Shown piece after piece: positions 51,373 to 59,260 of a DNA stretch of 62,059 bases. A program made the translations under genes and the position numbers. A model generated the notes under the pieces. The model saw only the letters and a list, made by a program, of their open reading frames with translations, was not told the origin of the DNA and ran no database searches. The first letter of the stretch is position 1; each line of letters begins with the position of its first letter. The DNA comes from Halieaceae bacterium. Its GTDB lineage: Bacteria > Pseudomonadota > Gammaproteobacteria > Pseudomonadales > Halieaceae. The DNA lies in NCBI GenBank assembly GCA_024640505.1, contig JAHEEV010000012.1, positions 1 to 62,059 of the forward strand. Reading direction: 5' to 3'.

Positions 51373-52176
51373 TCACCTTTTACTGAAAATATTCACGGTT
51401 GCCGCATCGATAGCCTCGATCCGTGCGCGTCGCGACGCGGCTGAGGTCGGCGCAAATCCCGCCTGGTCATCTTCCTGCCCCCAGTTGTGTACAGGACCCA
51501 GTTGAAGCCGACTGAGGCCCACTTCGGCCACTTCGTCCGGTGATGCGAGATCCGGAGGAACAGGCAGCCCCTGTCGGGCAAGTGTGTTCCTGAAGGCCGG
51601 CGTGTCGGTACGTCCCAGTATCAGATTCAGCACATCCACGCCATGGGGTTGCAGCTCCGCCCACAGCCCCTCGCCAAAACAGAGATCGAAGGCCTTGGTC
51701 CCGGAATAGACTGCCATAAAGCTCGCGCCACCATAGCAGCTCCCGGAGCCAACCAGCAGGATGCCGCCCCGGCCCCTGCTGCGCATCTGGCCACCAAAAA
51801 GATGACAGCAGCACATAACGGTCAGGACATTACGGTTAACCTGATCCACCCAATCATCGACGGGTGATTCAAGAAAAAGGGTATTCGTCGTATCGGCACC
51901 GGCGTTACTGACAAAAAGACCTACCTCACGTGACCCGACGGCAGCACGGATGTGCTCAAACGCGTCGACTGCTGCAAGATCTATAGTGGCGATGACGCAT
52001 TTGACGCCGTTCTCGTCCTGAATCTGCTTTGCCAGCACCTCAAGCGTTTCTTTGCGCCGGGCTATCAGGACGCAGTTAACACCCTGCGCCGCAATCTGCC
52101 GGGCGAATGCCCGCCCGGTTCCTTCCGATGCGCCGGCTATGACAGCCCAGGGGCCGTATCGATCCGCAAATGTCAT
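51373..52176 (-). CDS. SDR-family oxidoreductase (DltE-like subgroup)
   Basis: 267 residues from the ATG at 52176 with AGGAGA ahead; a longer frame exists but lacks support. AGASEGTG is the cofactor loop, SNAG marks the core, and catalytic YSGTK is intact, with a serine at SGSCYGG. It is a diverged relative of the protein at 50474-51328 and faces it tail to tail with 44 bases between. The pair could act on the same compound in opposite directions or on different stereoisomers; neither idea has direct support. Confidence 0.87.
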   Translation of the reverse strand: MTFADRYGPWAVIAGASEGTGRAFARQIAAQGVNCVLIARRKETLEVLAKQIQDENGVKCVIATIDLAAVDAFEHIRAAVGSREVGLFVSNAGADTTNTLFLESPVDDWVDQVNRNVLTVMCCCHLFGGQMRSRGRGGILLVGSGSCYGGASFMAVYSGTKAFDLCFGEGLWAELQPHGVDVLNLILGRTDTPAFRNTLARQGLPVPPDLASPDEVAEVGLSRLQLGPVHNWGQEDDQAGFAPTSAASRRARIEAIDAATVNIFSKR

Positions 52177-52309
52177 TGCTGTCTCCTCTGCTCGTTCTGC
52201 CAATGGATGTAACACGGTGCAGTGTTAATCACTTCTAACGCGCTCCGCCGACGTCGCTGCCATGATCGCGCCTGTTGCGACAACGTGTTCTTGACTGTCC
52301 GTCGGTGTT

Positions 52310-52322
52310 CTGTTGCATTATA
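52310..52322 (+). promoter_or_regulatory. Possible variant of the TGAT-TATAA motif upstream of SDR
   Basis: CTGTTG-C-ATTATA, which equals the CTGTTGATTATA of the BVMO sites plus one inserted base. It ends 33 bases before the SDR start at 52356, the same distance as at the BVMO genes. TTATAC could be the -10 hexamer. Confidence 0.35.
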
Positions 52323-52355
52323 CGCCCCAACACTCGGACAGGCAGGACTCTGGTT

Positions 52356-53105
52356 ATGGAAAACAAGGTAGCTCTCGTCACGGGCGCAGCGGCTGGTATC
52401 GGCGCCGCCTGCGCGAAAAAGCTGGCCAGCCAAGGTATCGCGGTCGGCGCGCTGGACCTGGACGCCGCTCGCTGTGCCGATACGGTTGCAGGGATCGAGG
52501 CAACCGGTGGTCAGGCCATCTCGCTGGGTGCCGACATCTCGGAGCGCGAACAGGTTCGAGCCGCACTCGCCAGGCTGCGCGAGGCATTCGGCCCGGTCAC
52601 CATCGTGGTAAACAATGCCGGTATTGTGAACTTCACGCCCTTCGAGGACATCACGGAGGATGAATGGGATCTTATCTACCGTGTCAACGTCAAGGGTACC
52701 TTCATCGTCACTCAGGAAGTGCTGCCTGACATGAAGGCCGCCCATTGGGGCCGGATCGTCAATATTTCATCATCGAGCGGCCAGACCGGCGCCATAAACG
52801 CCGCGCACTATTCTTCGTCGAAGGGCGCAGTGATCACACTGACGCGTACGCTGGCACAGGAGCTGGGGCCCCTCGGGATCACCGTGAACAATATCCCGCC
52901 GGGCTCGGTGATGGGGACGATCATGTCGGAAGCCAACCGGCAAAACTTCAATATCTCGACGGACACCCTGGCCGCCACGATCCCCGTGCGCCGGGTTGGA
53001 GAGCCGGATGACATCGCCAATGCCTGCGCGTGGCTATGCTCCGACGCGAGCAGCTATGTGACCGGACAGACCATCGGTGTGAACGGCGGCCGTGTGGTGA
53101 GCTGA
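52356..53105 (+). CDS. SDR-family oxidoreductase
   Basis: 249 residues from the ATG at 52356 with CAGGA ahead. TGAAAGIG is the cofactor loop, NNAG the core, and YSSSK the catalytic pair (HYSSSKGAV). LDLDAAR after the second strand suggests NAD. It is the closest relative of the truncated SDR at the left edge. It would oxidise or reduce a hydroxyl or keto group. The next gene in this direction is a broken beta-glucuronidase, so this SDR could once have been part of the same unit. Confidence 0.9.
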   Translation: MENKVALVTGAAAGIGAACAKKLASQGIAVGALDLDAARCADTVAGIEATGGQAISLGADISEREQVRAALARLREAFGPVTIVVNNAGIVNFTPFEDITEDEWDLIYRVNVKGTFIVTQEVLPDMKAAHWGRIVNISSSSGQTGAINAAHYSSSKGAVITLTRTLAQELGPLGITVNNIPPGSVMGTIMSEANRQNFNISTDTLAATIPVRRVGEPDDIANACAWLCSDASSYVTGQTIGVNGGRVVS

Positions 53106-53169
53106 GCCGGGATCGGGAGCCATACCGTACCAGAATAAAAACGGGTAGAACTCATCAGACGGGACAGTC

Positions 53170-53764
53170 ATGGTCATTAAAACCGCCCTACGCCTTATCT
53201 CATTCACATTCCTGGCGATTGTTTTCGCCCAGTCATCCAACTCCGCCAATGAAGGAGAGGACGGCCTGGCGCTGTTTGGGGCCAAGACCAGCAATCTGCC
53301 GCCCGGGCCACCACTGATGACCAATATCGCCGGTCGGGAACGGGTGTCCCTCAACGGCCCCTGGAATGTGATCGTCGATGAGCATGACATCGGTGCCAAG
53401 GGCCTTTTCGGCGGCGCCTACTACGAGGTGCCAGTCCCCGGAACCGGTATGGAACTGGTGGAGTTCAGCTTTGACCCCCGCCGCCAGTTGCGCGTTCCGG
53501 GTGACTGGAATACCCAGGATGACCGCCTGTTTCGTTATCGCAACGCCGTCTGGTACCAGCGCAGCTTCGATCTGGCACCGGAAGCCGGATGACTTCGTCC
53601 AGGGAATGTCGCCGTGGATACTGAAGGATTTTCGATCCGCCATGCGCTCTCTGAACGGCATCCAGGACATCTACAATCGCAAGGGTCTGGTGTCAGAAAC
53701 AGGAGAGAAGAAGAAAGCCTTTTATGTGCTGCGAGATTACTATGAACAAAAGGCAGCCGAGTAG
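53170..53764 (+). pseudogene. Remnant of a GH2 beta-glucuronidase with large internal deletion and frame change
   Basis: Frame 1 (53170-53592) encodes 140 residues that look like the start of a secreted GH2 enzyme: signal peptide (LISFTFLAIVFAQSSNS), then SLNGPWNVIVD and AVWYQRSFDLAPEAG. It stops at TGA at 53590. From about 53588, frame 2 reads about 58 residues to 53764 that match the extreme C terminus of beta-glucuronidases: SPWILKDFRS, GIQDIYNRKGL, and EKKKAFYVLRDYY. Full enzymes have about 600 residues, so roughly 400 are missing with the catalytic domain. The deletion joined two non-adjacent parts out of frame; it is not a short gene. Confidence 0.85.
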
Positions 53765-53827
53765 GCTCCGATAAATTCACGGCAGCGCCGCTATTGGCGG
53801 TCGCCGGGCGGTAGAAGTGAGACGGGC

Positions 53828-54715
53828 ATGATTCGAATAAGCCGCAAACACGTGATTTGGTGCCTGGCACTGGTTTTGCTGGTGTTGCTGGTCCTGGCGA
53901 TCCATGGCGTGATGCGGGCGCGATCCATGGGCTTTCTTCGATGGCCTGTGTTTGAAACCGTACCGCCGGACGTGCCCGCCCTGGAACACCCGGCGGTGCT
54001 GGTCTTCTCTAAAACCAACAGTTTCATTCACAAGGAAGCGATACCCGCTGCGAAAGAGCTACTGCAGGACCTCGGAGCAAAACGTGGCTGGGCCGTCTAC
54101 TTCACTGACAACGGCGCCGTATACAATACCGGGGACCTGGCGCGTTTCGACCTGACCGTCTGGAACAACGTCACGGGGGATGTGCTTACCCCTGAGCAGC
54201 GCGACGCCCTGCGTACCTGGCTGGAGCAAGGTGGCGGTTTCGTGGGCCTGCACGCTGCCGGAGACAACAGTCACGAGGGCTGGCCCTGGTACCAGGATCA
54301 GGTTATCCGCGCGCGCTTTATCGGTCACCCCATGGACCCCCAGTTCCAGGATGCCACAGTCAGGGTAGAGCAACCGCCGGATCCCATTGTCGCAGAGACA
54401 CCGGAAGCCTGGGTGCGCCGGGACGAATGGTATTCCTTCGCCACCAGCCCGCGGCCCAACAGTGTGACCGTTTTGGCGACAGTCGATGAGTCCACCTATT
54501 CCCCGGGAAGTTTCTTCGGCGAAGACCTCGCCATGGGCGCAGACCACCCCATCATCTGGAAGCACTGTATCGGGGAGGGGCGTGTTTTCTACTCGGCTAT
54601 GGGCCACACAAAAGAGACTTACCAAGAACCCGAATACCAGGACCTCCTCGAACGCGCCATGGCCTGGGCGGGTAACCTCTCCAAGTCGTCATCCACTGGA
54701 GCATGCGCCACATGA
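53828..54715 (+). CDS. ThuA-like protein with N-terminal membrane anchor
   Basis: 295 residues. Residues 10-28 (VIWCLALVLLVLLVLAIHG) form one transmembrane helix or uncleaved signal, so the main domain faces the periplasm or is anchored. The ThuA-type domain follows: AVLVFSKTNSFIHKEAI at about 57-73, LTVWNNVTGDVLT, GGGFVGLHAAGDN, WPWYQDQVIRARFIGHP, and HPIIWKHCIGEGRVFYSAMGH. ThuA takes part in the breakdown of 3-keto sugars from trehalose and sucrose in rhizobia. Its stop overlaps the next start (ATGA), so it is translationally coupled to the following hydrolase. Confidence 0.86.
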   Translation: MIRISRKHVIWCLALVLLVLLVLAIHGVMRARSMGFLRWPVFETVPPDVPALEHPAVLVFSKTNSFIHKEAIPAAKELLQDLGAKRGWAVYFTDNGAVYNTGDLARFDLTVWNNVTGDVLTPEQRDALRTWLEQGGGFVGLHAAGDNSHEGWPWYQDQVIRARFIGHPMDPQFQDATVRVEQPPDPIVAETPEAWVRRDEWYSFATSPRPNSVTVLATVDESTYSPGSFFGEDLAMGADHPIIWKHCIGEGRVFYSAMGHTKETYQEPEYQDLLERAMAWAGNLSKSSSTGACAT

Positions 54716-56790
54716 GCGACAGTCATCAGAAGCTTACGCAAAATGCGGCCCCTGAAATGCACTCAGCAGCAATCGAAGCGGACCCGTTGTTTGCTGAACC
54801 CTATATCGACATCGACGAGCAGCGCGAGGAGCCCGTCCGGCATCGCTATATCCACGGCGGATTCACGGGCACCGAAACACGTTTTTCCTACTATTTTCCC
54901 CCGACTGATCAATACGAGGGGCGCTTCTTTCAACACATTACCCCTATACCGGACAGTGAGAACCTGGCCTCCAGGATGCCGGCCGGGGAATACAACAAGA
55001 TCGGCTTCTCGATGGACAGCGGGGCCTATTTCGTCGAGACCAACGGTGGTGGATCGCTGGATTTCTCCACACCGGGCGGTACCCGTGCAGACCCCACTAT
55101 CACCGCCTATCGCGCCAACGCGGCGGCAGCCCGCTATTCCCGCGCGGTCGCGAAAGCCATTTATGAGACGGACAAGCGGCCTTATGGTTATGCCTACGGC
55201 GGTTCAGGCGGCGGTTATCGCACTATTGGTTCCATCGAGAACACCACCGGCGTGTGGGACGGTGTGGTGCCCTACGTGATCGGCTCTACCATGGCGATTC
55301 CAAATATGTTCTCGGTGCGAATGCACGCCATGCGCATTCTAAGGGACAAGTTCCCGCAGATCGTCGATGCCGTCGAACCAGGTGGCAGCGGCAACCCCTA
55401 TGCCGGATTGACAGAGGAGGAAGCGGCCGCCCTGCGCGAGGTGACGCAGATGGGCTTCCCACCGCCGTCATGGTTTGGCCACAAAAATATGGGGGTACAC
55501 GGCTTTGCTGCACTCTACCAGGGCGTGGTGGCAGCGGACCCGGGCTACTTTACGGATTTCTGGACCAGGCCAGGCTATCTGGGTTTCGACGACCCCGATA
55601 GCTTCGAGGGTTATCGCGTCCAGTTTGAGACGACCGTCGCCGGGCCGGTAACCGCTGCCGAGGCCGCGCGCCTGCACATCTACACCAATCCCTGGGACGA
55701 CAAAGCGCGTGGCGGTGTGGATACGGCCTTCCGGGTCCCCACCGGCGCGGATGGCGAGAAAATCGTGGGCTTCCGCCTGGTTGGCACGCCCCCCGAAGTG
55801 GACTTCCTGGGCGGCGACCTGGCGATACTCAGCGGTGACGCAGCGGGCAAGACGCTCCCGTTGGCCAGGATAGCCGACGACGTCGTCGTGCTCGGTATTG
55901 CGGATGCGGCCGCCGTCAAACGGCTGCAGGCAGGCGATAAAGTCAGGGTCGACAATTCAAACTTCCTGGCGGCTCAGACCTATCACCGCCACCAGGTACC
56001 GGGCCCCGATTTCCCTGTTTGGGACCAGTTTCGCTCAGCAGATGGCCAGCCGATCTATCCGCAGCGACCGACGCTGATCGGGCCGCTGTTCGTCCAGGCA
56101 ACCTCCGGTTCGCAGATGACCGGACAATTCGAGGGCAAGATGATCGTCGTGGCCTCCCTGTGGGATCGCGAGGCGATGCCCTGGCAGGCGGACTGGTATC
56201 GCCAGCGTGTAGCCGGGCATTTCGGCGACCGGGCCGACGACCACTTCCGCCTGTACTACACCGATCATGCCCTGCACGGCGATGAGCCCGCACTGGAGGA
56301 CCAGACCAGAGTCGTCTCCTATCAGGGCGTCCTGCAGCAGACGCTGAGGGATCTCGCCGCCTGGGTCGAAAAGGGCGTCGAGGCGCCGGCTAGCACACAC
56401 TATGACATTATCGACGGCCAGGTTGTCGTACCGGATTCGGCAGCCGAGCGCGAAGGCATTCAGCCGGTGGTCGCTATCGCGGTAAATGGAGGTAAGCGCA
56501 TCGAGGTAAACGCTGGGGAGCCCGTCCAATTTACCGGGACCATAACAGTCCCGCCAGGCACTGGCTCGGTGATCAGGGCCGAGTGGGATTTCGATGGCAC
56601 CGGAAACTTTGCACACAGCTCACCGATCGTTACAGGAGAGCGATCGGTAACCTTATCGACTTCTCACAACTTCGACACCCCGGGCACCTATTTCCCCGCC
56701 CTACGCGGTATTTCCCAGCGGCGAGGAGATCCGGACACCCTCTACGCAAGGATATGGAACCTGGACCGGGTACGGGTCGTGGTCCAGTGA
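54712..56790 (+). CDS. Large alpha/beta-hydrolase-like protein with C-terminal PKD-like domain
   Basis: 692 residues from the ATG at 54712, which overlaps the ThuA stop. A nucleophile-elbow-like GGSGGG (163-168, S165) sits in a region resembling a hydrolase fold. The C terminus (about 590-680) ends in a PKD-like Ig domain with EWDFDGTG. I do not recognise a named family. No signal peptide is apparent, although a PKD domain is usual in exported proteins; the true start could be different, or export could be through another route. It may be an esterase or glycoside-modifying enzyme, as nearby genes suggest. Function is unassigned. Confidence 0.72.
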   Translation: MSDSHQKLTQNAAPEMHSAAIEADPLFAEPYIDIDEQREEPVRHRYIHGGFTGTETRFSYYFPPTDQYEGRFFQHITPIPDSENLASRMPAGEYNKIGFSMDSGAYFVETNGGGSLDFSTPGGTRADPTITAYRANAAAARYSRAVAKAIYETDKRPYGYAYGGSGGGYRTIGSIENTTGVWDGVVPYVIGSTMAIPNMFSVRMHAMRILRDKFPQIVDAVEPGGSGNPYAGLTEEEAAALREVTQMGFPPPSWFGHKNMGVHGFAALYQGVVAADPGYFTDFWTRPGYLGFDDPDSFEGYRVQFETTVAGPVTAAEAARLHIYTNPWDDKARGGVDTAFRVPTGADGEKIVGFRLVGTPPEVDFLGGDLAILSGDAAGKTLPLARIADDVVVLGIADAAAVKRLQAGDKVRVDNSNFLAAQTYHRHQVPGPDFPVWDQFRSADGQPIYPQRPTLIGPLFVQATSGSQMTGQFEGKMIVVASLWDREAMPWQADWYRQRVAGHFGDRADDHFRLYYTDHALHGDEPALEDQTRVVSYQGVLQQTLRDLAAWVEKGVEAPASTHYDIIDGQVVVPDSAAEREGIQPVVAIAVNGGKRIEVNAGEPVQFTGTITVPPGTGSVIRAEWDFDGTGNFAHSSPIVTGERSVTLSTSHNFDTPGTYFPALRGISQRRGDPDTLYARIWNLDRVRVVVQ

Positions 56791-56855
56791 GTAACGCCGT
56801 GGGGAACGTTGATCTAACCTCCTCGCTAAAACGGGATCAAGCAGGATTGCTTACT

Positions 56856-57479
56856 ATGAATCGCAGGGAATTTCTCGAGTGTGCGGCCATACTTGTCGGC
56901 GGCATCACTGCCAGCCGTGCGGGCATCGCCCTGTCTGAAGAACAGTTGACCTACCTGGCGGCCGCGCCGGACTACGCCAGTAAACCGGTGGCCTATTTCA
57001 CCCCGGCGCAACGCCGAATTATCGCCGCAATGACCGAGGTGATAATCCCCCGGACAGATACCCCGGGGGCGATAGATGCGGGGGTACCACGATTTATCGA
57101 ATTGATGGTAGCCGACTGGTTCAATGACCAGGAACGGGCCGTGTTTGCCGGCGGCCTGCAGGACATGGAAGCACGAATTCCACAGAAATTCGGTCTGCCC
57201 TTCGATCAGCTGGACGCGCAACAGCAGTTGTCAATTCTGGAATCCCTGGAGAATGCCGCCGCAGAATCACCCTGGTATGCCTCTGGCAACCTCAGGCGCG
57301 ATTTCATCAGTGATGCGCCCTTCATCTGCATGCTGAAGGAACTCACGATCTGGGGATTCTTCACCTCTGAAGCCGGCGCCAGTGAGGTACTTCGCTACAA
57401 GGCAATGCCCATGCGCTTCGACGGTCACGCCCCCCTCTCCCCCAGTGAGAGCAGTTGGGCGTCGTATATGTTTATCTGA
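56856..57479 (+). CDS. Tat-exported small subunit of a gluconate 2-dehydrogenase/GMC-type oxidoreductase
   Basis: 207 residues. MNRREFLECAAILVGGI is a twin-arginine signal, so the protein and partner are exported folded. The rest matches the gluconate 2-dehydrogenase subunit 3 family: TPAQRRIIAAMTEVIIPRTDTPGA (49-72) and DAGVPRFIELMVADW. In known complexes this small subunit carries the flavoprotein across the membrane and is needed for its maturation. The next gene (57480) begins directly after its stop and encodes the flavoprotein. A GTG overlapping the previous stop at 56787 is an alternative start. Confidence 0.9.
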   Translation: MNRREFLECAAILVGGITASRAGIALSEEQLTYLAAAPDYASKPVAYFTPAQRRIIAAMTEVIIPRTDTPGAIDAGVPRFIELMVADWFNDQERAVFAGGLQDMEARIPQKFGLPFDQLDAQQQLSILESLENAAAESPWYASGNLRRDFISDAPFICMLKELTIWGFFTSEAGASEVLRYKAMPMRFDGHAPLSPSESSWASYMFI

Positions 57480-59204
57480 ATGACAGAGACTGAAATGAAA
57501 CCCTCACACCACTATGATTTCGACGCCATCGTGATCGGGTCGGGAATTACCGGGGGTTGGGCCGCCAAGGAACTGACCGAGAAAGGCCTCAAAGTGCTCG
57601 TACTGGAGCGCGGTCGCGATCTGCCACACGGCTCCGGCTACCTCGGTGAACATGCGCCGAGCTGGAAACTGCCCTTCCAGGGCAAGGCAGATCGAGAGCT
57701 CGACGCAGAGGAGTATCCGATTCAAAGCAAGGTCCACGCCTATAACGCGGCAAACCGCCAGTTCTGGAACAACGACAAGCTGAACCCCTACGCCACCGAC
57801 GAGGGCACACCTTTCGACTGGTACCGCGGCGATGTTGTGGGCGGGCGCTCCCTTACGTGGGGGCGTCAGACCTACCGCTGGAGCGAACAGGACTTCAACG
57901 CCAACCAGCGGGACGGGCACGGAATACCGTGGCCGGTCGACTACACAGAAATCGCGCCCTGGTACAGCCACGTGGAAAAATTCATCGGTGTAAACGGCAA
58001 GCGGGAGGGTCTGCCTCAACTGCCCGATGGCGAGTTCCAGAAACCCATGCCGTGGTTTGCCCTGGAGGAGACGATCCACCAGCGCCTCGCAAAAAACACC
58101 CCTGAAATTCGCCTGACAAATGCCCGCACGGCGATTCTTACCGAAGACCTGCCGGGTCGTTCCGCCTGTCACTACTGCGGCCCCTGCGAGCGCGGCTGCT
58201 CGACGGGCAGCTATTTCAGCTCCCAGAGCTCCACTCTCCCCGCCGCGTATGCAACAGGCAATCTGACGCTGAAATCCAACAGGGTCGTGGAGCGACTGGT
58301 TTACGATGAAGCCAGCGGCAGGATCAGCCAGGTGCATGTGATCGATACCCAAACCAGAGCAAGGGATGCTTTGTCGGCAAAACTCATCTTTCTCTGTGCT
58401 TCGACAGTCGCCAGCACCCAGATATTGCTCAACTCGACCTCCGATACCTTCCCCACCGGGCTCGCCAACCGCAGCGGCGTGCTCGGACACTATCTGATGG
58501 ATCACTTCCTGGGGATAGGGGCTGCCGGCATGTTCACGGACCACCTGGATTCCTACTACTACGGCAATCGCCCTACCGGCCTGTATATCCCGAGATTCCG
58601 GAATATCGGCAGAGAGGACGAGGACGTCGACTTTGTCAGGGGGTACGGGTTCCAGACCATGACAATGCGCGGTAACTGGATGTCCCGGTACAACAGCAAA
58701 GGCTTTGGTGCCACATTGAAAGACGAATTGCGCAAGCCCGGACACTGGACCTGGTACCTGGCAGGTTTTGGTGAGTGCCTGCCTCGAAAACGCAACAGGC
58801 TCTACCTGAGCAAGAAAAAGGTTGATCGATTCGGCATACCCCAGGTTGCATTTGATTTTGAGTGGAGCGACAACGAACGCTCGATGGCTCGCGATATACA
58901 ACAACAGGCCGGACATATCATGAAGGCTGCGGGTGCGGCGCTGAGTATTCCGCTGGGCGACAGCGAGAGTCTGTCCACACCCGGCGCAGGGATTCATGAA
59001 ATGGGCAGTGCGCGAATGGGCGACGACCCGCAGGAATCGGTACTCAATCGCTGGAACCAGGCCCACGACGTGCCGAACCTGTTCGTGACCGACGGCTCTT
59101 TTATGACGTCATCCTCCTGCGTGAATCCATCTCTCACCTATATGGCGTTTACCGCGCGGGCCTGTGAATACGCAGTGCAGCAACTAACGGCCGGGACGGT
59201 GTAA
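57480..59204 (+). CDS. GMC-family FAD oxidoreductase (glucoside 3-dehydrogenase or gluconate dehydrogenase type)
   Basis: 574 residues. FAD-binding GSGITGG is at 20-26, and the C-terminal catalytic pair is H506 (GIHEMGSARMG) and N549 (SCVNPSLT). Cysteines C230, C233, C236 and C240 (C-x2-C-x2-C-x3-C) form a motif like that of flavo-dehydrogenases that hold an extra iron-sulfur cluster. It lacks its own signal, in line with export as a hitchhiker on the Tat-bearing small subunit. It should oxidise a secondary alcohol of a sugar or glycoside and pass electrons to a cytochrome or quinone, which is not encoded nearby. Confidence 0.9.
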   Translation: MTETEMKPSHHYDFDAIVIGSGITGGWAAKELTEKGLKVLVLERGRDLPHGSGYLGEHAPSWKLPFQGKADRELDAEEYPIQSKVHAYNAANRQFWNNDKLNPYATDEGTPFDWYRGDVVGGRSLTWGRQTYRWSEQDFNANQRDGHGIPWPVDYTEIAPWYSHVEKFIGVNGKREGLPQLPDGEFQKPMPWFALEETIHQRLAKNTPEIRLTNARTAILTEDLPGRSACHYCGPCERGCSTGSYFSSQSSTLPAAYATGNLTLKSNRVVERLVYDEASGRISQVHVIDTQTRARDALSAKLIFLCASTVASTQILLNSTSDTFPTGLANRSGVLGHYLMDHFLGIGAAGMFTDHLDSYYYGNRPTGLYIPRFRNIGREDEDVDFVRGYGFQTMTMRGNWMSRYNSKGFGATLKDELRKPGHWTWYLAGFGECLPRKRNRLYLSKKKVDRFGIPQVAFDFEWSDNERSMARDIQQQAGHIMKAAGAALSIPLGDSESLSTPGAGIHEMGSARMGDDPQESVLNRWNQAHDVPNLFVTDGSFMTSSSCVNPSLTYMAFTARACEYAVQQLTAGTV

Positions 59205-59260
59205 TATACAGGCGGATCGCGCGTCTTAATGAATACAGGCATTCAGGATCAGGAGAAAAC

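Noticed and set aside
53170-53592. Real short secreted protein of 140 residues
   Set aside because: The sequence stops in the middle of a GH2 N-terminal domain and the following frame continues with the C terminus of the same family, so a broken gene is the better explanation.
57504-59066. Long open frame (520 codons) on the minus strand opposite the GMC flavoprotein gene
   Set aside because: Same reason: full overlap with a clear gene and no domain in the translation.
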